Of a stretch of 64,000 nt of DNA, positions 21,336 through 30,973 are shown piece after piece (positions within the stretch are counted from its first letter, which is position 1; every line of letters starts with the position of its first letter). The DNA lies in assembly GCA_011800155.1 (NCBI GenBank), contig CM022371.1, positions 2,728,001 through 2,792,000 on the forward strand. The letters are read 5' to 3'. The notes beneath the pieces are model-generated. The model worked only from the letters and a program-made list of their open reading frames with translations, made no database searches and had not been told where the DNA came from. A program made the position numbers and the translations under genes. The stretch is from Flammulina velutipes. Taxonomy: Eukaryota; Basidiomycota; Agaricomycetes; Agaricales; Physalacriaceae.

Positions 21336-22771
21336 TTAAAATTTCTCCAAACGATTCAATGTGGTTACGCTTGTCATCGCCGAAGAATCATACATTTTCT
21401 GCGGGAAGTATGCGTCCCATTTATCCTCCCCTTCTTCAAGTTGTGCGTCCAACTCAATTTTGTTGCTCCGAGATGGGGAGATCTTTACAGGTCGAACATT
21501 CTGGGTACCCTTGAAGCGCACTGGATCGTTTTCAAATCCTTTGATGGCATGATTTCCAGTCTGGAGCCTCTGCATCGCATTGAGGGCTCTGTGGAGTTGG
21601 CAGAACTGGATGTACACCTCGCTGGATTCTATGAGTGATCTGAAATTGAAACAAGTTGAACGATTCCCTCACATGGAGTCTGCTTTCTGCACAATAGAGC
21701 TGCTTTGTACGGACCCGAAACTAGCCATGCCATCCAGCCATTCGTGGGGATTTCGAACGTCGTTGGACCGTAAAGTCATGACAAGTGTCCGGGATGCTCC
21801 AAGGTGCAAGGCGTGTATAGTTCGCAGCCTCAACTTCATTGGGTCCGGCATTATGGTAATCGAATTGCCTTGCGGGAGCTGTGGTTCGATTGTTTGTTGG
21901 AACATCCGAGCCTGAAGCGGCGAGACAAAGCGAAGCATCTTGTAACGAGTTGGTTGAGCATCTCGTGGTGGTGATGAGGACCTACCATGATATCGTCTGA
22001 ATGCTGTAGGGCAAGAAGGTGTTGTTCGAATTTGTCTCGCAATGCAGTTGTAACGATACGGCGGGTGTTATGCATCCTGAATACGTTCGATATTTGGAGG
22101 ATACGGGGGCGGTCTGGCGTATTGAGTTCTCTGGACGGACACCATGCTGGGAGGAAGGTCGGTTGGCTGGTACAGAATTCGGCGCGGTCGGCATGAATAG
22201 ATGGCAGAAGGAGTGGATCCTGTTTAGCAAGTTGAAGGGCCTATAGAAGAGTCAAACAGATGGTAGAGGCAAGAGGGCCATAGTGCACCTTGCGGGCGGC
22301 ATCAACACTCAGAAAGTGAATGTGCATGTTGTTTCCTGCCGGCGAGGCATGGTCGATTGGTCCACAGCTGGAGAAGGCATGCAGAACCTGCTCAGAGTCA
22401 AGACACTCTCCTTCTCTAGCGTTGACGAATATTGAGCGAGAGAGGCCAATTGTCCCGACTTGAGTAATGTCGTAAGTCGATGGAAAAGGCGACGAGTCTT
22501 CTCTGTGCTCCGAAATAGTTGGACTTCTTATTCTAAGTGTGTTAATCAAGTCCTGGCGTTGGAAGAAACGAACGAGGAGATGGTTGGGGTGAGGCTCGAT
22601 GCTCTCGACGAGCGGTATTCGCAGACGATGCTCGAGGACGGGCGAAACTTTGTAGCCGTCGTGCAATTTGTCTATGCGCGCCGTTCTGACACGCGCAGCT
22701 GAATTCACACCGAAGAACCCGCGCCGCTGCCCAGAAACTGGACGCGCTTTACATCGTGAGAGTCGGAGCAT
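21336..22771 (-). CDS. Unrecognised protein with mitochondrial-type presequence
   Basis: Family not recognised. The start MLRLSRCKARPVSGQRRGFF is rich in Arg and Ser without acids, like a mitochondrial presequence. A region near residues 130-180 (IFVNAREGECLDSEQVLHAF, then NMHIHFLSVDAARKVHYG) has the pattern of a weak RNA-recognition-motif fold, but RNP motifs are not clear. Later segments include RELNTPDRPRILQISNVF, SITIMPDPMKLRLRTIHALH and a final acidic/basic stretch ending TTLNRLEKF. Four or so introns; exon joins after SDDIM and KADSM are supported by splice signals. A mitochondrial RNA-related role is possible but only inferred. The ATG at 22771 is preferred because the longer frame upstream begins with TTG. 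Confidence 0.6.
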
Positions 22772-22811
22772 AGTGTGGTGGCTGTGCAAGTGTAACTTGC
22801 CTTAAACGACC

Positions 22812-24592
22812 ATGTCTTGTAGTTGCAAGGAGGCGTCGTGGCTGCGACTATTCACTGACTCTCATTTAGACTGGAAATCATGCCAGGCCGCAGAATGTCC
22901 ATGCCCTAATCATTTGCTTGCAACGCATTCCTTGGGCGCACCAGACAGCTTCAGTGGCAACCCCGCCTTCCATCATCTAACTCGGACGAACAATACTCCT
23001 CTCTCCACTGAGATAGCTGACATTTCATCTATGGTTGCGGAATTGGAAGTAACCATGTCCGATCTTGACATTTCCGCGGGACAGCTCAAAGCCTATCGAG
23101 CAGCCTGCGAAGCGCACCTCAGCGTCATAGATACTCAGCTCGACATTCTTTACCTAGAGCTAGCAAATCTTGCACTTGCCTTGGATGAAAGGAAGGCCGT
23201 CCTCATCTCTGTCCGTCGCTTGCCGCCCGAAATCCTCCAGCATATCTTTATGGATACAATTGATTTCCCTGCGCCCATGACAAGGTTGGAAGAAGGAAGT
23301 ACCGAATGGTACGAGCTGGATGAAAAGGACAGCACTTTATGGACGATAGAGCTCGTCTGTCACAGGTGGTGAGCTGCCCTCCTCGCAGACCCCTCGCTGT
23401 GGTCTTCCATCGATGTTATCGTCTCCAGGCCGCGTCTTGCGACACATCTGGAACGCGCTCAACTCTCCCCCATCTCCCTTTGCATTCGACGCTGTTCATC
23501 GTTCACCCTCTGCAACCTCCCAAAAGAAATACCCGTACTTCTCCTGCCCTATGCAAACCGCATCCACGAACTACATCTGTTTATTCCTCATACAATGATA
23601 TCAGGACTATATCTACTACGGCATCGGCTTTCTCGTGTCACCTTCCTCCGCCTCATCAACACACCTTTTGTTGAGACATTCGAAGCTTCTATGATTTCTA
23701 TCGACCTCTTTACCGAATGCCCCCGCTTAACAATATTGGACATTGTAGCTCCTGGATCCCTGATCTCCCTTCCTTGGGGGAACCTGAAAGAAATCTATGC
23801 TAAAAATGTCGATAATTGGGAGGTCTCTACACGCCCCTGTGGGTGGCGCGCCCTTTTGACGAAGGCTACGAATCTGAAAAGATGCTGGTTAGATTTGCAA
23901 CTACCGGACCATATCACCGTAGTTCCTTCTCCTCTGACGTGCCATAATCTGGTATCATTGTCCATCCTATGCCACACTTACTCCTGCGACAGACATCCCA
24001 TACAACATCTATTCCATCAGCTCACGCTACCATCCCTAGTGCTACTACGGATACTCTTCGACGACGACAACGATGATTCTATTATAGAAGACAGCAACGT
24101 CTTCACCTCTGTAGTCGACCTCATTGAGCGGTCTCAGTGCCCCCTTGCCATCTTTGAATATCCTGATGGGAACATTCAGTCCAACGATTTGGTTCGCTTT
24201 TTCGCGTGACGCCGACGATAGAAGCCGTCAAGTTGGTGTACGTGGGGAACTCGGATAATCCTGTCATTCTTGCCGACGTATTTCGAGCACTTACGCCACA
24301 GTCAGATGCTGACTTTGTCGCTCCTTGCTTGCATACATTAGACATGTCTGGCAGGCTACAGCTGAAAGCAACTGAATTCTTGGAGATGATCCAACGTCGT
24401 TAGCCTAGGGCACCCTTCAAACAAATTGAAGTGGCTCTATCATTTGACGATATGGCGATGGTTGACGAAATGAATACGGAACTAGCTATACTGAAGGTTG
24501 GGTTGGAGGAATACTGTGACAAAGACGGATTGGACTTCTTTGGTGAGGCAGTACAAAACATAGGATACGATGAAGATTACGACTCAGAATAA
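22812..24592 (+). pseudogene. F-box gene of the CPCPNH family, inactivated
   Basis: Clear paralogue of the genes at 13615 and 24755. The N-terminus MSCSCKEASWLRLFTD leads to ECPCPNHLLATHSLGAPD, a coiled coil, and the F-box region ISVRRLPPEILQHIFMDTI. After ELVCHRW an in-frame TGA (23369-23371) replaces the Arg codon of WRAALLADPSLW, and the frame continues perfectly for another 270 codons. Near 24208 the frame breaks: VRFFA is followed by TGA, and the homologous TPTIEAVKLVYVGN continues one frame over, as after a 1-nt deletion. A second nonsense codon TAG (24401-24403) stands where the paralogue has Trp. The homology ends at the TAA at 24590-24592. Three independent lesions make a functional full-length product unlikely. 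The remaining sequence is otherwise little decayed, so inactivation is probably recent. Confidence 0.85.
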
Positions 24593-24754
24593 ATTTGTCA
24601 GAATAACAGATGATACATACCAGTGTACGTAGTACGACCTTTGATATCGATTCAGTGCTTCGGTTTATAATATCTCGTGATCGTTTTATAGAAAAGTTTC
24701 TCAATGACTGAATGACTGTCACGCATGTAACTCTGCAACGTCCCACGATCAAGC

Positions 24755-26566
24755 ATGCCTAGTACGTCTAATACGGATGCCTATCTTCGTCAATTTTATG
24801 AACCTTCTCAAGACTGGAAACCTTGTTCGACTACTGTGGACTGTCCATGCCCAAATCATTTGCTTCCAACGTATGCCGTTGGCGCACCGGACAACTTCAA
24901 TGACGATCCGACCTTCCATCATCTTACCCACACGAACAATAATCCTCTCGGTGCAGAACTAACTACCATTTCATCTAGGATTACAGGTCTGGAAGAAGCC
25001 ATGATCAACGTCGACGCATCTGCAGAACTACTCAAAGTCCACCGAGCAGTCTGCGAAGCGCGGCTCAGCGCATTGGATGTTCAACTCAGAAATCTTGCAG
25101 ATGAACGAACTAGGCTGTCGGATGCCATACACCACCGGAAGGTCATTCTTAGCCCCGTACGACGTCTCCCATCCGAGATCCTCCAGCACATATTTATCCA
25201 CACTTTCGACTTTCCCATTGACGAGGGAGACGAAGGTTTCCACTATGTCAAAGATGGCGAGTGGTACGATTACGCGGAAGTCGACAGCCCCTTGTGGACG
25301 CTGGAACTCGTCTGCAAGAAGTGGCGCGCAGACATAGTTGTCGATCCCTATCTCTGGTCTTTCATCGACATCATCGTTTCGCCCACCAACTTCAGCAAAG
25401 ACCAGCCGCGCTACATCTCGCGCATTGCACGACAGATAGGCCGAGCTCAACTTTCCCCGCTTTCTGTTTGTATTCGTCGCTGCTCGTCGTTTGCGATGAC
25501 CGAATTGCCGGACGCACTAGTGTTCCTTCTCCTCCCTAATGCTCACCGCATCCGGGACCTTCATCTCTATCTCCCTCTTCGCCTTATTTCAGACTTGTCG
25601 CTTTTGAAAAACCATCTACAAGGTCTCGTATATCTCTCTATTTGCAACACCCCCTTTGACAATGACGATCAACCAACTGCTATCTCACTCTTTGATCAAT
25701 GTCCTCTGTTGAAACGCTTGGACACCAAGGACATTGTGTCTCCTGCATTGGCCATTTCAATTCCCTGGGAGTCTTTACGGGAACTTACTTCCAGTAACGC
25801 GTGCATCCCATTCCCACGCATATTCTCTCCCAGCTCCCGACCTCACGATATTCGATTAACGCTCAACAAAGCGAAGAGCCTGGAGTCGGTCGGCCTGGAG
25901 ATAGATTCACCGTCTCTATCACCATACTTTCCTGGGCTTCTGACGTGCCAGTATCTTGTCTCTTTGACAATTATATGCTTGCGGCATCCCAGACAGCAAC
26001 ATGCGCTGCCACAGTTGTTTCAGGGACTTTCTTTACCGTCTCTCGAAGGCCTTAACATTGACCTCTGGGAAGCGAGCCCCACTCCGGATCGTGTTATGAA
26101 GAAAGACGTATTTGCGGTCGTTGCCGATGTTATTGAGAGGTCGAAATGCCCTCTCCAGGAGCTACGATATGGTGGTGGCGTCCTTGACGCCCAAGACGTT
26201 ATTGGAGTTTTCCAGGCCGCTCCCACAATTCATACTTTCGTGCCAAAGTCGATTGGAACTAAACAATGTCCCGCGAATCTAACCGACATCGTGCGGGCTT
26301 TTACTCTCCTCCCCAACGGTGATATTCTCGCCCCCCAACTTCGTGTGTTGGGGATTGTCGGGAGGTTTGTCACTGAGAGCGGCGCGCTTTTGGCAATGGT
26401 ACGATCGCGCGCATCGAGTCTGGCAGCGTTAGAAAACTTAGATATAGTTTGGTGGAGATCTGACATTTTCTCTCAGGAGGATGCAGAAGGTGAGTTGGCT
26501 GCATTAAAGGAAGGGATCAAGGATTTGTGTTCTGCTGGATTGGCATTTGTATATCGCGTAGCCTGA
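24755..26566 (+). CDS. Intact F-box protein of the CPCPNH family
   Basis: Intronless 603-residue protein, the complete reference member of the family here. Order: short N-terminus, CPCPNHLLPTY (residues 30-40), GAPDNFNDDPTFHHLTHTNN (43-62), a coiled coil (about 72-125, with ARLSALDVQLRNLADERTRL), an F-box (134-180: SPVRRLPSEILQHIFIHTF), WTLELVCKKWRADIV, then leucine-rich-repeat-like segments such as HRIRDLHLYLPLRLISDLSL and SLPSLEGLNIDLW to the end. The F-box would bind Skp1 in an SCF ubiquitin ligase; the Cys/His motif could bind metal, but this is inference. Downstream of its pseudogene copy with 162 nt between, so the pair looks like a tandem duplication. Confidence 0.88.
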   Translation: MPSTSNTDAYLRQFYEPSQDWKPCSTTVDCPCPNHLLPTYAVGAPDNFNDDPTFHHLTHTNNNPLGAELTTISSRITGLEEAMINVDASAELLKVHRAVCEARLSALDVQLRNLADERTRLSDAIHHRKVILSPVRRLPSEILQHIFIHTFDFPIDEGDEGFHYVKDGEWYDYAEVDSPLWTLELVCKKWRADIVVDPYLWSFIDIIVSPTNFSKDQPRYISRIARQIGRAQLSPLSVCIRRCSSFAMTELPDALVFLLLPNAHRIRDLHLYLPLRLISDLSLLKNHLQGLVYLSICNTPFDNDDQPTAISLFDQCPLLKRLDTKDIVSPALAISIPWESLRELTSSNACIPFPRIFSPSSRPHDIRLTLNKAKSLESVGLEIDSPSLSPYFPGLLTCQYLVSLTIICLRHPRQQHALPQLFQGLSLPSLEGLNIDLWEASPTPDRVMKKDVFAVVADVIERSKCPLQELRYGGGVLDAQDVIGVFQAAPTIHTFVPKSIGTKQCPANLTDIVRAFTLLPNGDILAPQLRVLGIVGRFVTESGALLAMVRSRASSLAALENLDIVWWRSDIFSQEDAEGELAALKEGIKDLCSAGLAFVYRVA

Positions 26567-26688
26567 TAACGCCTTCCAGTATTATGCAGAGACATGTCAT
26601 AGCTGAGATCTAAATAAATCTATACTTCTCACCCACTTACCATCACTTATCTCTACCGACTTGTCTCGCCGTCGTTCAAACTTCCAAG

Positions 26689-28240
26689 ATGTCATCCTCA
26701 ACTATAGTCGCGAAGGCTGTAAATCTTCCCAACGCAAAAATCCTAGCACCCATCCCAGATGGCTTTGACTTTGGCGCGGTTATGGGCGAATCCCCGCCCG
26801 TCGCTGTCTTCCAGTTGGTCATTACCTTTCGCAACGCGGAAAGCGTCAACGTGGAGAAACACAACTTGGCTAGCGTCGCCCAGACTGTCCTCTGTTGAGA
26901 CGATTGCGCCAATTTCCCAGACGTCGGCCAAGCTCTCAAAGCATACTACGCGTACACGTAGGACGAGCTCAAGCTCATGGTCTTTTCAGAACACTTTGTG
27001 GCAGCGTGAAGTCCAATCACACTGTTTCCTTCGCATACAGGTGGGCACTGCGAGAGCAGACGCCTTGGCTCTGGAGATGGCGGGAGTAGAGGATTGAAGG
27101 AGGAAGAAGGAAGACACGAACTTGAAGAACGATGCACTACAGGGCTCGCTGGTGCCAATGGCAGTGGTATACGACATGTTCGGATATGCGAAGGCGCCCA
27201 TCCCAGACGCGTATATACAAAGCATGAAGGCGCGTCAGATCCCCCCTCTGAACTACTGGACGAACCGCCGCATTACCGAAATATTCCGAAACCCAGCCGT
27301 ACTCGTCGTACAGGACTTGAACGACATCGAAGCCGACACCGAGCCCAAGACAATCTCGATCGTCGATATCGAAGCAATGTCGAAAAAGTGGGGACCGGAA
27401 GACCCCCATTCTTGCATCTCCTCGTACTCCGACTATACGGAGTCACTGGCGAACATGCAGTGCGCCCTCGACTCTATCCACAATCCAGGAGGAGACGCGT
27501 CGAACCACTCTATCGCAGAGGAATTCAAGAAACATGTCGCTCGCTTGTTGGCGTTGGAGGACCCATCATTGTCGTACCCTCTGTGGCTCACCTGGGAACG
27601 AGCTCGTACTCACAGGATTCCGGTATGCGCCGAACGCGTAAACACCATGGACTACGGAGACGTCATATCTTTCTGCATTCGTGCGATGGGTATGTCGAAG
27701 CGGAGGGTGGCACCTGAGAGCATCGAGGTTCCTAAAGTTCTCAAGCCTGGACGATCAGAGTCTATGTTGTGGAAACCGTACCCTTCTCGGCAGGACTCCT
27801 CTCATTCTTTCCGAGGCTTGCACTCGTCGCCTTCGTGTATATCCTGTGGTGGACCACACACCATCAAACTCGACCTTCCCAGGCGACGAGTCTACTCTCA
27901 GTGTCTTCAAGAGCGGCTTCCTCTGGACAACAAAACCTCACGGCGGATCCGACTGCAAGAAGATCTGTATTTCTTTCAATCTACCGAAAGGATTTTTAAG
28001 ATCCCACCCTCAGATATCTCACTTCCTCCATGTCTGCTCCCTCCGGAAGAGATCACAACGCGACGTTTGGCATGGCGCAGACGCGTTTATCGCTTCTACT
28101 CTTGTTGCTATTTCTCCGGCACAATCTACTGAAAAAGGCTTTCTTCGATACGCGACCACACTGAGTATGCGGCAGTCCAGGGATTTCGACACGCACACTT
28201 TGATATGGCTACAAGGATCGCCGACAATATTGTGAGTCTA
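26689..28240 (+). pseudogene. Decayed or highly split gene of unknown function
   Basis: Protein-like sequence that does not assemble into one frame. From the ATG at 26689 a 69-codon frame (AKAVNLPNAKILAPIPDGFD) meets TGA at 26896, but the same frame stays protein-like past further stops TAG (26959) and TGA (27007). A different frame then carries about 200 convincing codons from near 27122 (VYDMFGYAKAPIPDAYIQSM; EAMSKKWGPEDPHSCISSYS), after which a third frame looks better (VPFSAGLLSFFPRLALVAFV, then ESTLSVFKSGFLWTTKPHGG). Introns could explain part of this, but the consecutive in-frame stops suggest decay. I recognise no family. Neighbouring F-box pseudogene and gene-poor DNA fit a region of gene turnover. 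Limits are approximate. Confidence 0.4.
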
Positions 28241-29199
28241 CTTGGCGTACGTGAACACGCTTCATCCAGGGGGTTCGGCATCGTTCGACTCCGTTCATGC
28301 GTTTGGCTGACTCTCGCCCGATAGGACTCAGAGATGGGTAGCGCAATACTCTAAGTTGCCCATAGTAAGTGCACATTTGACCATAGTCTGAGTGCCTCAC
28401 ATCAAGTCTCACACTAAACAGTTCCCCAGTAGGTCATCCATTTGCATTGAGTAGTTGTAATCCGCAAATCCACCTTTAAGATCCTGAGCAACTTTCACAA
28501 GCATCAGTATGTTATCCATACTTGTAAACGGCACTTGCTGATCCTGTTTTAGCGAGACTTGCCTCTCTGAGTGGAGGGACTTTATAATGCTATGCCCAAA
28601 AGGGTACTTGCCCAAATTGTCCAAAAGAGTGGGTCAGGAATAATGGCTTTCGGTTTTTGGTTCATTCTCATCATATGCACATAGGTTTGACGACACGGGC
28701 TGCCTTTGGAAGCATGCGTTACGGAACTCAAATACCCTGCATTCAGCTCGCTAGTCATTTCGCTCGATTAGACCGACGAGAGGACAACATTGGCGATGGC
28801 TTTTCTGATTACCATCGCCACTGTGTTCTCAAATCTGCAACCGAGGAAGAAGCAACCTTGTTTCGTTGTTTGCATATTTCTGACTCTTAGCGAGCGCCCG
28901 AGACCAAAGACCGTACAACTCATCTTAGAGCCTGAGGATGAAGCAATGCCTGTCATCAAACCTATAGAGGAACCAGTTTTGAGCTTTGTAGTCAGGCAAG
29001 CTATCTGTGGCTATACTTAAGCACTCACCATGTCGTACAGTATACCATCTTGGAATATAACATGAGAAATTGCTAGGTGAAAAGGATTTCTGACAACAGT
29101 TAGATCTAGACTTAGGGATATAGTATCTTGTGTTACTACAGCAATGCTCAAGTGCACAAGGAAAACGGGTCATGGCTGCCAATGACCTCGACTTGGCAC
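28241..29199. other. Gene-poor stretch before the tRNA
   Basis: About 960 nt. Short ORFs on both strands (for example 28409-28624 minus and 28790-29020 plus) are somewhat protein-like but lack recognised motifs or continuation. They could be remnants of a gene or transposon; no terminal repeats were found by eye. Confidence 0.35.
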
Positions 29200-29309
29200 G
29201 GCTCAATGGTCTAGTAGCATGATTCGCCCTTCGGGTTTACCCCTGTTGGATTCCAACATCACGTGATTATGTTTGGGCGAGGTCCCGGGTTCAACTCCCG
29301 GTTGGGCCC
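29200..29309 (+). tRNA. tRNA-Pro (anticodon CGG) with 38-nt intron
   Basis: A full cloverleaf can be drawn: acceptor GGCTCAA pairs with TTGGGCC (29302-29308, one G-T pair), D-arm GTCT-AGTAGCA-TGAT, anticodon stem CGCCC/GGGCG, loop TTCGGG|T with anticodon CGG (29232-29234), variable AGGTC, T-arm CCGGG-TTCAACT-CCCGG, discriminator C (29309). A 38-nt intron (29236-29273) lies after the base 3' of the anticodon, the canonical eukaryotic nuclear position. Mature length is 72 nt before CCA addition. The B box is GGTTCAACTCC. Reads proline CCG codons. Confidence 0.93.
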
Positions 29310-29314
29310 TTTTT
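29310..29314 (+). terminator. RNA polymerase III terminator
   Basis: A run of five T directly after the tRNA discriminator base, the standard Pol III stop signal. Confidence 0.8.
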
Positions 29315-29590
29315 GCACTGTTTAGCTTGATTCCTTTTCATTGAGCGACGGAATTTACAATGCGGGAGGAGGAGGAGCAGGGGTGGTCGGACGCCACACA
29401 AGAGTCTCACAAAATTGTGTTACCGAAATGACCAATGTCCCAATCGGGTCTAACAAGAGTTAGTCTCGTGACCATCCAAATAATAAATTGGAATTCTCTA
29501 TGGATACAGTTTGAATACAGATACAACAAGGTTCACAGTCCAAACAGCAATAAGAATAATCTACAGAGGTGGGTGCAAGTGTTAATGTTC

Positions 29591-30493
29591 TCAAGGTCGC
29601 AACAAAGCCTTAAATGCGCCTGGGTGATGTTGAATGGGTGCGAGGCCAGCAAAGTGGACTGCCCTGCCCAGAATGTCAGCGCGTATCATGCCATTTCGTT
29701 TATCGCTGCCAGTTGTACGCGTGTTGAAGGCTTGCGCGGCGACGCGTTGAAGGTCACTCGGGAGTGCGTTGTACTCTTCACCCTGGAGTTGCGTACCAAA
29801 GAATGCTACGAGGGATTGTGCGACGTCTTGAAGCGTCACACCTTGAGATCCGCCTCGGACGGTGAGGTATACCGGCAGACAGTCGATCGCGATGTTGAGT
29901 GAATGGACCGGCGGGTTTGTCGCAGGGCTTTGCAAGACTTGTCCAAAGCGGGGTAGGTCGCTATACGAGGTCACTCTGAATACGAAGCTGGGATGAGTGC
30001 ATTCGAGGGCTGGATGAAGTACAGATGGTAAAGATGGCTGGATAACAGTCGGAGTTGAACCCCCTGCGCGTGTTCATCAGCATGATGCGTGAATGGAAAA
30101 GATGGACCCACAGGAATTGATGGAATAGACGGTCGAGCTAGACGCAGTGCTCAGGGACGAGTATTGCGATGCAGCTAAGGAAAGTCAACAACAAGTCGGA
30201 CGAACGATGACAAGGCTTACGGGAGTTCTGTGAAGAGTCTGGTAACGATTTGAGAAAGGGTACAGTGTTATGAAAGCCAGACACTCACCAGCATACGAGT
30301 TGTTGGGTACTGTCGTTGGGAGATACGGCGACCTCGAAGAAGACTTGGAGCTGTGCGCCCATTGGGCTGACGCGACTGACGAGACGCTCTTGATGCTACC
30401 GTTGGACGCGTAAAATTTCTCGGGATACGGGGGATACATTTCGGTGGGCGGGCGGTAGACGGGCGGGGGCGGCGATGGCAGAAATCGAGTCAT
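29591..30493 (-). CDS. DUF6699 domain protein
   Basis: Member of an Agaricomycete-rich family of small proteins of unknown function. The conserved domain spans the last 150 residues: LHPALECTHPSFVFRVTSYS, then PPVHSLNIAIDCLPVYLTVR, GVTLQDVAQSLVAFFGTQL, EEYNALPSDLQRVAAQAF, ending PGAFKALLRP. The N-terminal exon encodes a Pro/Tyr/Ser-rich low-complexity stretch (PPPPVYRPP; YPPYPEKFYASNG). Two or three introns between 29975 and 30300 join these parts. A TATA-like box lies 10 nt upstream of the first ATG, so Met19 (30439) may be the used start. No enzyme motif or membrane segment is seen. Confidence 0.75.
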
Positions 30494-30502
30494 TTCGCGC
30501 CA

Positions 30503-30509
30503 TTTATAA
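30503..30509 (-). promoter_or_regulatory. TATA-like box upstream of DUF6699 gene
   Basis: Minus-strand TTATAAA, 10 nt before the first ATG (30493) and 64 nt before the second in-frame ATG (30439). If used, the mRNA would start after the first ATG. Confidence 0.35.
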
Positions 30510-30973
30510 GGCCGCCCTGTTTAGCAAACAAAGATCGTATGCAAAGATTTGTACACTCAGTTGGAAGCCCGCCTCGAGTCACATTGCTCGGACCCAGGGC
30601 GGGACCGACTAGGCGGCGGCGGCAATCACCCACATGAGCGGGAGACCCTTGATATCGCGGTCGGGGCAGCCGTAATCAGGCCGAATCAGGCAATAACCCC
30701 AGGTTTTCTCGGCCCGAGGTACCCAGGCCCGCACCGGACGTCGGGAAAACTCCAAATTGGGTAGTGGAGACGGGACCGAGAACACAACGAACAAAGCAAT
30801 GCGCCTTTGGAGGCGTTGTTCCAGAATGCGAAGCTGATGGTGGAGATTGCAGGATATCCTGTTTACATTTTCGCCCGCCTGTAGCAACGGCCATGAAGCT
30901 CTATTACAGTTGAAAGTTAATCTAGAAAGCACTGGCTGTACCAGGTAAATGTCCGCAAGAGAATCACCTAGCA
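30510..30973. other. Intergenic region between DUF6699 gene and importin 3' end
   Basis: About 460 nt. A 121-codon minus-strand ORF (30609-30974) is not protein-like and is GC-skewed. Likely DUF6699 promoter plus importin 3' UTR; nothing else seen. Confidence 0.4.

Noticed and set aside
27094..27717. 207-codon Arg/His-rich ORF
   Set aside because: Out-of-frame shadow of the better coding frame that starts near 27122.
29435..29902. 155-codon plus-strand ORF
   Set aside because: Antisense to the DUF6699 domain exon, which has family motifs.
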